Part shown: positions 53,701-64,000 of the stretch, piece by piece
How positions within the stretch are numbered: position 1 is the stretch's first letter
How the letters are laid out: the number at the start of each line of letters is the position of its first letter
Assembly (NCBI RefSeq): GCF_022539315.1
Contig: NC_066321.1
Span: forward strand, 372,001-436,000
Direction: 5' to 3'
From: Serinus canaria
Taxonomy: Eukaryota > Chordata > Aves > Passeriformes > Fringillidae
DNA length: 64,000 nucleotides
The notes under the pieces: generated by a model
Seen by the model: only the letters and a program-made list of their open reading frames with translations
Told to the model about the DNA's origin: nothing
Databases searched by the model: none
Program-made: the position numbers and the translations under genes

Positions 53701-56700
53701 TCACATTCCCAGTCTTGGCTGGGTGCTCTGTGAGGAGATGTAGGACCTTGGAAATAGCCACTGGATATGTGCCATAAGCTCCCTGGAATGGTGAGTGTGG
53801 CCTTGTTCCCAGCTGCTGATAGGTGTGGTGCTCTCAGGCAGTCTGTGCAGAGCTCCAAAGCCAGACTGGTCCCGAAGGAGAGCTCTAGCTTTCATTGTGC
53901 TTCACATCTGCAGCTGAGTGTGTGTGAGGTCAGCCATGGGAATTTAGCTGTTAAATAGGGATGAGTCTGGCTGCTTTTTGCTTCTGCAGCAATTAAACCA
54001 AAAGCCTGTATGATCCATGGAATGGTTTTCAGAAGATCCGTGAGTACAGTCAGGTTTGGCAAGGCCATGTGAGATGTATGAGTTTGACAGCATACTGCTA
54101 AATAGGTGGAAAGGGAATACTTGAAACAGCTCTGGAAAGATGTGTCAGAGTTGTGTATAATAGTGACACATCTGGTGTTTGGAGCGGTGACCAGGTGCCT
54201 GATGATTGGACTGAGGGGTGCACAGCTGGCAGTGACAGACATCGGTTGGAACAGTGATGGGGAACTCCTGAACCGGGGGAACACAAGGGTTTGTCTGAGA
54301 GGTCAAAGTAGACACAGCTGTAACAGCAGCTGAGGAATGCCAGGACAAAGTGATTTGCAAAGTTCTCTCTTGCAAAGTTTTAGGCCTGAATGTTAGATGG
54401 ATCAGTGTCCCAGGTGAGACTGCCCCAGGTAAGATGTGAGCGGCCCAGACCTGTGATGGAGGTTAAGGTACCTTACGAAGCCTCAGATGAGGAAGGGGGA
54501 CAGCTTGCTTTGAGGGAGAGGATCATGGTGTAAAGCTGAGAACTTCAGCACTGAGGTTAATGTTGCTGATGTGGGAAGAACAGAAATACCCCTGGAAGGT
54601 TCACGATGGAGAAAAGCCTGAGCTGGTCTTCACCTTACTGTCTTCTTCAAGTCAGCTGTGGGTTGCGTTCCCCTTAATGGTGAGTGCCCCTCACTGTTGT
54701 TGCAGGATTTCATGAGGCTCTGTACACTCTTGCTGCTGGGTGTCCCACTTGCACAGGTGGGAGAGGGGACGCTCAGGAGCACCAGGGCCAGAACAGGACC
54801 TGCTTTGTGTCTTAGATTTAAGGACAGATTAATGTGCCTCTGGCCTGTCCAAATAGGCAAGACCAAACTGTAGAACAGTACTGATAAAATTCTGGGGTCG
54901 TCTGGTATAATCTCTGAAGGTTTGACTTTCTTATGCAGCAGGATGTTTCCTTCTTCTTGGGATTGCTAATTGCATTCAGTTTTCTGGCCTCCAGAGTAAT
55001 AGTTAATGAAATGCTCTGCTGAGAGGAAATGCTGTGTCGTGACATGTGCCTATGGAGTGTCAGGAACTGCTGTTCTCAGTCCGATTGCTCTATAAATGTT
55101 AGTTAATTTTCTTTGGCTGGCTGAGGCTAGGAGCAGTTAAGCTGTAAGTGGGGTGCAGAATGAACACCTGACTTTTCCATGTCCCTTAACCTTTCCGACT
55201 TTGTAGCAGCCCATCACTCCTGAAGAATGCTGCTCTAATGTCAGTTTAATCCCTCAGCAGTGAGCTGGAGGTGTGAAGCCAGGCTCTCCTGTCTCTCCTC
55301 GGTACCCCCTGCACCTCTCCTGCCCCTGCCCTGCTCATGTTTATAGGTTTATGTATGTACACAAATATGTTTATAGTATTTCCAGCTTTGATGCTTCTGT
55401 GTTAACTAGTGGATGTGTTTGCTGAGCCATGCTGCCACTGTATGATTCTGACAATGCAATGAAATGGATTTAAAAAAAAAAAAAAAGTTTTGGCTAATTT
55501 TTATTAAAATACTCCAAACTGTACTCAGGGTAGGGTGCTTGGGCTTAATAGCAGGAGTAGAATATTCTCCTGGTGATGACTCTGTGAAAATAACTCCGGA
55601 GGTTCAGGTTTATCCAGGGAAAATCTGCAAAATCTCTCTGGGATTATTGATGTGCAAACGAGTGTCCTCACTGGAGAGAAATATCAGCACAGCTGAGGGG
55701 TCACCTGGAGAGTGCTGTGGCCGAGGGAGGGCCTTCACCTCAGTCAGAGTTTGGCTCTGAATGGTCTGGCCTGATAGCATCAGGGACTGAATAAAAAGCA
55801 TTTGCACCTCTCTAGGTCCCTGCATGTGTGAAAACACACTGAGACTGTAGGGAGATGCTGCTTAATTAATGCATTTGTAGGAACTAGACGACGTTGTTAT
55901 CTTGCAGCAGGGTGTGCCCCAGTGAGAGATGGTCTCTAAAGGCTGTGCACATCATCAGACCCAGGTTTCTCTGCAACCCAGAATAAAGAAATGAGTTTTT
56001 GAAATTTGTGTAAAGAAAAACTGGGAAAACCAGGAAAAATCCCAGACTTTTTTTTTTTTAACGGAAAAAATAGGACTTTTGTTGTTGATAACCAAGCCAA
56101 AGATTTGTTTTTGGAAATGTTTGTTTTGGTTGGCTGGAGTGTTGTGCAGAAACTCTGAGCAGGCGAGCTATGTAATATTTAACTAGTTACTAAAAAGCGT
56201 TTGAAAACGATTAGCAGTCAGTGATCTCCTTGAGGCTGTGGCGCAGCTCTGGGGCAGAGCGGTGCTTGTTTGGGGAGCAGGGGGTGCTGCAGGGTCCCAC
56301 CGGGGCTTTGGGGGCAGGAGCCGTGTCCTGGGGGCGCTGGCTGTGCCCTTGCTGTGCCGTGGGAGTGTGCTGCGTGTTCCCCCTGCCAGGACAGACGGCA
56401 CACGGCAGGAGCAGTGCGGGATGGCAGTCCCGGGATGCCTGGGCTCCCTCAGCACACCCGGCACAGATAACATCTGGATAGACACACTATCGCTGGCTGC
56501 AGGAAAGCAGGCCAGGGCTGGGGAGGTAAAGTCGCTGTTACTGAGTGCATTTTGGGTTTGTGCGGCTATTTTAATCTTTTTTTACCTAAACTATTCAGAA
56601 ACAACTTTTACAGGCAATTCTCAGTAATCTCTCAGTTGAAAATGTTTGTGTTTTGGGACTTACAGCTGCTGGATAAATCCAGGTGTTCTGTTTGGAGAGA

Positions 56701-57659
56701 GTTTGTATCTTCATTGGCAGTTTTGTATCGAGATGTGAGATATACTGCCTTTGGAGAGAGAACCATTCCAGGGGAAAGTGTGGCAGTCTGGCAGCAGGAT
56801 GTGCAGGGATGCTCTCTTTGCCTGCTAAGCCCAAGGCCTCAGCACAGATGAAGTCACCAGACCCTGATGGGGATTTTCCTCGCTTTGTGGGCATCTATAA
56901 TGGCCTTGGCAGAGTGGTATTCAAAGTTGTCTATAGCTATGACTTGTGTCTAACAGGGAAAGTGTCTGAGGAGCTTTGCAGCTGTGCAGTGGAGTCTTTT
57001 TCCTGGTAGTTACAGAATGCTCCTCTGGTAGGAGCTGTCTGTGTACCATGTAAGAATACCTGTACAGCAAGGAAGCGTGTGTAGCATAATAAAATAACAC
57101 CTTTGTTTGTATGTGAAATGTGTGAGAAGCCACAGTAATTCGTCTGAGTGTCTTGAGCAGGTACCTGTGCACACCCGGTTCGTGTGAGGTGAAACTGAAC
57201 CTGAGCATTCCCCTGGGCAGCTCGCAGGCCTGCAAACCCCCACGTGTTCATTGTGTGCTGCCTCTGTGCATGTGGAACTGCACACCTTGCTGGCACCATC
57301 AGTGAGCCACCGCCAGGGCCTTTGTCAGTGAGGGCTTTTCAGCGATGCTGCTGAATGCGGGCTCTGCAGGGGAAGGCTGTTCCACAGGGCAGTGCTAATC
57401 CTTGGCAGTTGCCTCCTGTGAATTTATTTACCCCGAAAGGCAACAAATGATATGGAAAGATACACATGTGTCTTCAAAGGCACTGGGAAGTTGAGGGTCA
57501 ATTTAAAAGTGTCTGTGCTTGCTTCATTGTTTGAGTAAGCCCTCTGTCAGTGGGTTGCCCAAGACCCCTGTACTGATGCAATCCCTGCACACAGCCTGAG
57601 CTTTTACACTGGGGCAAGTGCCTTCTGCCTCCTGCAGCCGCAGGGAGGTTCAGCTGCCC

Positions 57660-57955
57660 ACATGGAATGGTTTGTCTTGGAAAAGCGCTCTAAGATCATG
57701 AAGTCATATTATTCTTCCAGCAGTGCCAAGGCCACCACTAACCCAATGTGCCACATCTGCACAACTCCTAAATCCTTCCAGGGTAGGGACTCCACCACTG
57801 CCCTGGACAGTGCCAGGCAGTCTGTGCCGAGGCTGGACGACCCTTTCTGTGAAGGAATTTTCCCCAGGATGCAACCTGAACCTCCCCTGGTACAGCTTGA
57901 TGCTGTTTTCTCTTGTCCTGACCCTGTTCCCTGGGAGCAGGCTGTTTTTATTTTT
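57660..57955 (-). mobile_element. CR1 LINE fragment (antisense), about 300 bp
   Basis: The plus strand reads atggaatggtttgtcttgga, then gtgccaaggccaccactaac, then ccagggtagggactccacca, then gacgaccctttctgtgaagg, then ctgaacctcccctggtacag, the reverse complement of a CR1 3' region in correct order. This is the best-preserved CR1 copy in the ACVR1 intron. Confidence 0.92.
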
Positions 57956-59486
57956 ATATGACACTCATGCTTTGCTACCTATTCTTTTTCTTACAAGAAC
58001 CAAGGGATTGGCTCTTTGTGAACGTGACAGAGTTACTGACTGGGAGAAACTTCCAGGACGCTTTACACTGTGTACTTGCCTTTTGTGTGTTGTTTTCATT
58101 CTTACTCAGCAGTGCTGTGATTTTGTACACGAGTGCAGAAGAACCAGTATCCCATCCTTCACTTTTCTGTGTTTGTGGTCACTCGAATCTGAGACATTTG
58201 GTCTTTCTGGGTGGCACTGTGACACATTTTTGGAGCTGCAAAGCATGGATGTGTGCCTTGTGCATTTGCAGGTGGGTACCAAATGGAGTTGGTGGCTGGC
58301 TTCCATCTTCTGAATTCTGGCAACCAGGTTTAGACCATAAGAAAGGACTGCCCAAGGTTGTCACTCTCTGACGCAAGGAATGCCTTTGTGGGGCTGCACC
58401 TCTCTTGTGTGAGATTCAGTTAAAGAGCAAGCTGTGAATTATTGCCTTTAAATGCACATTGCTCCTTCTGAAGACACAGCTGCGGATGAATTCATCTCGT
58501 GTGTGTCTGTTGTGGATGGCACAAGTGTGATCCAGTATTATGGATGTTTTCTTTTGATAGGAATCTGGTGAGGTACATGCAAAATATGTACAGCCCTTGG
58601 GCTCTTGGCTGGGGTCCACTGGGACTGTCAGCGATATCTGGGTGCTTCTGATCTCATCTGGAAAGTCTGAGCTGCTCTCATGTTCATGTTCCCATGTCTG
58701 TGTCATATGGAGATGAAATGCAACCTGAAGTTCCTGCACTAATGGGCTCACTGTCTGCTGTGGTCTGTGCTCAGTGCTGGCTCTGGGGACTAAAGGCCAC
58801 TTCCCAACAGCCAGTGCCTGCAGGGGTCCTTGTGGTGTTTCAGGTTGTCTGAACTGGTTCTTCTCTCCCCTCTGTCTTCTTGCAGCTGCTGTCCCGACAG
58901 TCCCAGCACAGAACTTCAGCCCACATTGCTGTAAGGCCATACAGGAATGATTTGGCAGGACACAGTTTTCTTAGGAAGAAAGGAGAGAGCAATATTAGCT
59001 GTGCAAGTGGAACAAGCATTGGGGCTTCAGGGTGGATTTTGCAGTGTTGGGACTTCATGACTACAAAGCATAAGGATTCTATAGACTCTGTTACCTGAAC
59101 CAGTTGTGTGTCTCTGTGTTGTGTTGGGTGTCTTCACCAAGCGGCTGATCTGTCTTGTGCTTGGCTTATTGTTCATTTGGGCTTCCAAAGCCAGTTGGAA
59201 AGACTTCTCCAGAATCCAAAGCTGGCCTTGGAGCAGATGCTGGCCTGCCCAGGAGCCAGGGTTCCTTCCTTGCCTGCACTGCCTCGCAGGTTTGTTTGGA
59301 AATCTGGGAGCTGCCACTTTGGAAGAGACTTTTCTATCAATAGCAAGTTCTGATTTTCCAGTCATAATGTGCTTTTGCAGGAGGAGGTTAAAGCCAATGA
59401 TCCACATTTCCCTGTATGTGGCTGGAGCTCAGACACAATGTCCTGCCTCCAGCTCTGCCTTGTAGTGTCCAGTACTGCTGCATTTG

Positions 59487-59735
59487 GTGTGTGGCACAGG
59501 GCACTGGGATCCCTGCATCCCTCTGTGGGTATGGGGTGTGGCACAGGGCACTGGGATCCCTGCATCCCTCTGTGGGTATGGGGTGTGGCACAGGGCTCTG
59601 GGATCCCTGCATCCCTCTGTGGGTATGGGGTGTGGCACAGGGCTCTGGGATCCCTGCATCCCTCTGTGGGTATGGGGTGTGGCACAGGGCTCTGGCATCC
59701 CTGCATCCCTCTGTGGGTATGGGGTGTGTGCTGTG
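59487..59735. repeat. 47-bp minisatellite, five near-identical units plus decayed units
   Basis: The segment ggcacaggg recurs at 59493, 59540, 59587, 59634 and 59681, exactly 47 bases apart. Each unit contains gggatccctgcatccctctg and tgggtatgggg. Units differ by one or two bases (for example gcactggg versus gctctggg). Decayed units continue to about 59815. Because 47 is not divisible by three and the unit has no stop in any reading, all six frames stay open across the array. Confidence 0.97.
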
Positions 59736-62700
59736 ACAGGGCACGGATCTGCATCCCATCTGTGGGATGGGTCTGGCCAGGGCTCGGATCCTGCATCTCG
59801 TGTGGGTGGAGTGTGTCGGGGAGTGCTGGCAGCTCCACCGCTGGATCCCTGGATCCCTGCCCGTGTTCCCGATGCCCTCTAGTGGCTCTTGCGGCTGTGC
59901 TGCGGTTCCATAGGGCACGGCCTGCAGCTCCAATCAAACGGAAAAAGGAAAACACTTTTTGTGTTTTTTTGCTGGTTACTTGTTAATTCCTCTTCACTTA
60001 TCTGGGTTAAATCCCAACTCTTCCCTTGGGGGAAAAAAACCTCATGGGAATTCAGGTACCAGATCGTAACTGGATATCTCATGGATCTTTAAATCCGTAG
60101 CAATTTTCTGTGGGGTTTTATTAAAGAATGTTTTGTTCCTTACAGTAAAATGTATATTTTCTTTCTCTCTAAACAAGCAGTAGCTGGAAGGGGGGCTTGC
60201 TGGTGTCACTAGACCCAGACTTTGGTGCTTATGTACATCCATTAATTACTTTGAAAAAGTAATTGTTTTTTGAGCAGTGAGAACAACACCTTTAAACTCA
60301 CGCTCTTAAATAATTTTTGAGGAAAATTAGTGTTCTGTAAAGGTCAGGGTGTCCCTCCCAGCTCCTTCCCTCCTTCAGTCTCCCAGCACAGCTGAGCCGG
60401 TGTGGCTGGGCTGTGCCGAGGGCTGTGTCCTGGGCTGCACAGACGTGGTGCAGCCCTCGGTTTGGTGCCTGCTGCAAATGTGCACGGCTCTTCTCCACAA
60501 AGGCAGACGAGATACTCCCTGAGGATTTGGGGAAATGAACAGCTGGAAGGACAGCTTCATAGAATCAGGGTTCGGATGGAAGTATTGGGCTTTTTTTCCT
60601 TGGGAGGACCATGCCTGCTGTGAAATGCATAAAATCTGTTAAAAGTCCAGTAAGGTTTGTTTGCCTCTTTGGAGGCGTGGGTCTGATTGCCATCCTTATC
60701 CTCCCTCTGAGAAATACAGGGCAGGGGCTTATGTGTACAAATATACTTGTGTATATTTGTTTATTTGTTTTTGGTAACTCAAAGTGGTTAAAAAGACACC
60801 AGCTAAGTCCATGCAGCTGGCAGAGTTTTCCCAGTGTTTGGACTGGTGTGTGCTTCCCGTGACTTCAGTCCCACACTGTGGCCAGCTCCTGGTCTGTGTG
60901 CTCAGCCTCCTTCCCTGGAGAGCAGAGCTGGGCTCCTGCAGGGCCCTGCTGCTCTTCCTCAGCTGGCTCTGGCAGGAGAGGGGCTGGAATGGCCAAGGGG
61001 GGATGCCCTGGTGAGGGTGGTCGAGGCATGGGGGTATCGGGGCTGGCCCACGCGTGTCAGAGCTGGGGCAGCTCTCACCAGTGCAAAACAACCCATGCTG
61101 GTTTTAAATGGGCCAGGGGCTGCAGCCCTGAGTTATCTGGAAGAGCTGGCTGTGCCTGAGAGCTGCCAGTGCTGCTGAACTCAGATTCTGTCTTTTTAAA
61201 GCACCTTTTCCTTGAGCTGGATGTCCCTGCTGTCTGGAGGGCTCTCCAGGCAATCCTTGCTGGGATCCCCTGGAGCACTCCCCCCTACTCCCATCCGTGC
61301 AGCCCCTGGGGTGGCTTTGGCTCTTTGAAGTGCCCTTATGTGGAAAGGAGAAGGGCAGGTGCCAGGAGCCACCTCTGTCTGGACTTGCTGAGTGAGCAGG
61401 CACGGGGCCAGGGCTGCTCCAGGCTGTTCTGCCCAAGGCAGTGCAGGGATCCCAACACCAGCCTGCCTTGGGAGCAGGGCACCGACCCCTTTGAGCTGAT
61501 CTGGAGCACTGGGCCACTGATGGTTCCTTGGGATAGGAACCTCTCCTCTGCTTCAAACTGCCTCCATGGATTGCTCCCTGCTCCTGCTGCTTAGCTCGGT
61601 CTGATCGTGTTCCCAGCACGACTGTGGAGGGTTAGATATCAGCGGGGTTACAGGTGCCTTGGTGCATCAAGGACAAGTGGGGGAAGCTTCCTTGGGGAAT
61701 GGGTCTTTGGAGGGGAGAGTGTTGGTCTGGGAGGTGAGGTGCTCAGTGCTGCCTGGGCCTTTCTGTGAAGGTGAAAACTCAGTACTTGGGTCAGAAATTC
61801 CTGATCATTTTAACTGATGACGAATCAATTACTGGAAATAAATACAGAAGTAATGGCTTGGCTTTCATCGCTGAGCACTTAAGAAATGCTGAGGATTTGA
61901 AAAGGCACAACAGAAGAGATCTGAAAAGAAAATGGCAATATCAGATTTATTTTCAGTTTTCATCTGCTTCAATTAGAATTAAATCTGAAAAATGAAGGCA
62001 AATACCTGCACATAAGGAGCATTTTGTTCTATGAGACTAGGCCAGAGAGTCCCTGCAGGAACCGACCAGCGCAGGACAGACAAACCATTCTGAGTCACCA
62101 GCCCTGTCTGATGGGTTAAAGCTTAAGAAACTGCAGAAGAGTTTCTTTTCAGAAGCCTTGTTTCATAGTAAAAAGGGGAGTAAAAAGCGGTCTGTATTTT
62201 CTTGTAAAGACCCAAGTATATGGCAAAGATTGGAAACAGAAAGGCAAACTCACTCCTTTATTTCCTCTTTTAGAGGGACCATGTACCTCTGCTTTTATGC
62301 TGGGATCAGCCAGGACTGTTGCACGAGGTGTAGTTACCTGTCTTCAGCAGCAGGGAAATGGACTTGGGCCATCAAAAGGAAAATCCTGGGAGAGGCAACT
62401 TAAACTGGGAAATTGCTTTTCAGAGAGCAGCATCTTCCTTAAATACATCTCAGTCTTTTTCTTGCCATCCAGCAATAGTTTTTGCTGGTTAATAGAAGTT
62501 ACTCTGAGTTTTCTGCTGAGATTTTTTCTGTTTCCCCTCAAAGCCCAGATAATACAGTTTTACAGACCACCTTCTCAGTTTAACAATAATTTAACTTTCT
62601 AGGAACTGGTTCAAAGAGTGTGTCATCTCTAATACATGCCTGCTTGGTACTGGAGGGCTCATATTTCCCTATTACAAGCTTCTGTATCTACATGGTAGTT

Positions 62701-62920
62701 GCATGTGGTGTCTCTGTGAATCTAAAAAGATGTTGCAGTAAATATGTGGATTTTATAAGTGAAGGAAGTTATTTAGGAAACAAGGCAGAGTTAAAAAGGA
62801 GTCCAATCAACGTTGGGTTGTGTTTTGTGTAAGGAACTGATGAAAGGCTAAACACTGCTTTTGGGGTGGTTGCACTTTTAGTGGAAGCATCCAGAACTCT
62901 TGTGTCTCTCCTTTCTGCAG

Positions 62921-62994
62921 CTCCAGGGTGGTTGATGGAGTTATGATTCTCCCTGTACTGATGGTGATGGCGTTCCCATCTCCGAGCTGGCAAG
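62921..62994 (+). CDS. ACVR1: ACVR1 signal-peptide exon; start probably ATG at 62943
   Basis: The acceptor cctttctgcag ends at 62920 and the donor gtgagt starts at 62995. The codons [16 protein letters not shown] align with the human N-terminus [11 protein letters not shown], but the human initiator position is GTG here (62928-62930). The next in-frame ATG (62943-62945) gives [17 protein letters not shown], a plausible if short signal peptide, with G at -3. The frame is also open back to the acceptor, so an upstream exon could supply a start. Confidence 0.88.
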
Positions 62995-64000
62995 GTGAGT
63001 GTTGTGTGGGGTCAGAATTCCCAGTGTGGTGTTTGGTAACTCTTCCATGATTGCTCCAGTGAGGCATTGGCTTTGGAAGTGACTTCTGTAACTGGTTTAC
63101 ACAGCTGTGTGCAGGTGAAGCTTTTGTGACACGCGGTGTGTTTAAGGTTTGCCTCAGAAAAAGGGAATAGTATTTCCACTGCCATGGAAAGGAAGGAATG
63201 GCTCATTTGAAGATCTCTTGGGTGTTCTGAGAGATGAGCCCCTGAAAGATGTGTACTTCACAAACAGCCTTTGGAGAACATTGAGTAAAGGCTTTCTGGG
63301 AGTCACTTGATTTTCTCAGTTTTATATTTTAACTTGAGAGAGATCTCTGTGTCTGCTGTAGCATATCTTTGTCATGCTGAAATAGCTGAATTACAGTCGT
63401 TACCTCCTGCTTAGTGGCTCTTCAGCACTACCTGAAAACAATATCACTTCCCTTAAGCAGATTTTATTGTCTTATGATTTCGTTACCTCAAACTGAAGCT
63501 ATTAAGAGCAGGATGATGTTTTTTCCTGGACTTTTCCCTTTTGCAGATGACGAAAGGAAGCTCAAGATGGTCCCCTACGAATGTGTGTGTGAAGGCATAT
63601 CCTGTGGGAACGGGGATCGGTGCCAAGGCCAGCGCTGCTTTGCTTCCCTGAGCATTAATGACGGGGCCAAGGTCTACCAGAAGGGCTGCTTCCAGGTCTA
63701 TGAGCAACGGAAAATGACCTGCAAAACGCCCCCGTCCCCCAACCAGGCCGTGGAGTGCTGCCAGGGGCACCTGTGCAACATGAACATCACTGCGCAGCTG
63801 CCCTCTTCCAAAGGTGAGAGCTGAATTCTGCAGCAGTGCAGTTTGAGAAACAAGAGGGGGTTGGCTTTGATCTGCCCTGCTGGCTGAAGGAAGGGTTTCA
63901 TGGGCACAGGATGCCTTTGTGCCCTGGTCCCCACCCTGGGGCCTGCTGCCACCAGGCCTGATGCCCACGGGTGGACTGGTCTCTGTGGCTGGGGCAGTGA
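62921..64000 (+). CDS. ACVR1: ACVR1 (ALK2), activin receptor type 1, first two coding exons, partial
   Basis: ACVR1 is a single-pass serine/threonine kinase receptor for BMPs and activins that phosphorylates SMAD1/5/8 after assembly with type II receptors. In the window are the signal-peptide exon (62921-62994) and the extracellular-domain exon (63547-63813), joined through a split codon (CAA G|AT GAC). The ectodomain has ten cysteines, the closing CC-x4-CN box (CCQGHLCN) and one NIT glycosylation site, the three-finger fold of TGF-beta family receptors. Blocks such as [19 protein letters not shown] and MTCKTPPSP identify ACVR1 rather than ACVR1B, ACVR1C or the BMPR1 receptors. The transmembrane segment, GS box and kinase lie beyond the right edge. 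Confidence 0.97.
62995..63546 (+). other. ACVR1: ACVR1 intron
   Basis: A short unique intron with no repeats recognised. It ends in the pyrimidine-rich acceptor ttcccttttgcag. Confidence 0.9.
63547..63813 (+). CDS. ACVR1: ACVR1 ligand-binding ectodomain exon
   Basis: The 267-base exon starts and ends with split codons and is followed by the donor gtgaga at 63814. It encodes the whole cysteine-rich activin-receptor domain: Cys pair in [38 protein letters not shown], and the CCQGHLCN box, ending [11 protein letters not shown]. No stop or frameshift is present. The remaining 187 bases of the window are the start of the next intron. Confidence 0.97.

Larger units (their letters stand above)
36096..62920 (+). 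other. ACVR1: ACVR1 5' intronic/UTR region
   Basis: About 27 kb between the inferred first exon and the signal-peptide exon. It probably holds at least one further untranslated exon, which I could not identify. It is mostly AT-rich unique sequence. Named contents are the BED-like antisense frame (36768-37037), a short tandem duplication (38727-38774), a (CAAA) run (46734-46751), homopolymers at 37370-37384, 42489-42501, 55472-55486 and 56048-56059, one antisense CR1 (57660-57955) and a 47-bp minisatellite (59487-59735). A GC-rich patch occurs at 50220-50500. No other gene was seen. Confidence 0.7.

Noticed and set aside
59362..59986. Repetitive proteins of 197-205 residues on both strands
   Set aside because: They are six-frame readings of the 47-bp minisatellite; there is no start context, splice structure or known domain.
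60556..60590. catagaatcagggttcgg as a tiny CR1 tail
   Set aside because: Too short to separate from chance; no adjoining CR1 body.

Overview
The window is vertebrate nuclear DNA, almost certainly from a bird. It shows spliced exons with GT/AG boundaries, CpG islands, long AT-rich introns, and several degraded copies of CR1, the LINE family that dominates avian and reptilian genomes. The genes are compact, as is usual in birds. I see no prokaryotic, phage or organellar sequence. The species cannot be fixed from the sequence; the CR1 copies look like those of neoavian (for example passerine) genomes.

Three protein-coding genes can be read, in the order known from the ACVR1-UPP2-CCDC148 block of human 2q24.1. 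(1) CCDC148, plus strand, about 1-11,935: the last five coding exons (221 residues of a coiled-coil protein) and a poly(A) signal; the 5' part lies left of the window. (2) UPP2, uridine phosphorylase 2, minus strand, 13,349-20,587: seven coding exons giving about 307 residues with every internal phase consistent; only the first exon and start codon are uncertain. CCDC148 and UPP2 converge, with 1.8 kb between their stop codons. (3) ACVR1 (ALK2, a BMP/activin type I receptor), plus strand: a CpG-island promoter with a probable non-coding first exon ending at 36,095, then about 27 kb of intron and 5' UTR territory, the signal-peptide exon (62,921-62,994), and the ligand-binding-domain exon (63,547-63,813). 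The transmembrane and kinase exons lie to the right.

Between UPP2 and ACVR1, which are divergent, is about 15 kb of intergenic DNA (20.6-35.9 kb). It holds most of the CR1 fragments, a second GC-rich island (29.5-30.4 kb) with a perfect (TGCCGG)7 repeat, and a paired AP-1-like palindrome. Right upstream of the ACVR1 island is a roughly 195-bp C-rich hexanucleotide tract with strong G-quadruplex potential on the minus strand. The 27-kb ACVR1 intronic region is mostly unique. It carries a 47-bp minisatellite that is open in all six frames, one long antisense CR1 copy, and an antisense open frame with a BED-type zinc-finger pattern.

The genes do not form one pathway: a pyrimidine-salvage enzyme, a coiled-coil protein of unknown function and a growth-factor receptor are neighbours through conserved synteny. 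The observations most worth checking are the loss in this UPP2 of one of the two cysteines that form the redox switch of the human enzyme, the replacement of the mammalian ACVR1 start codon by GTG, and the BED-like fragment. I found no clearly new multi-gene system.
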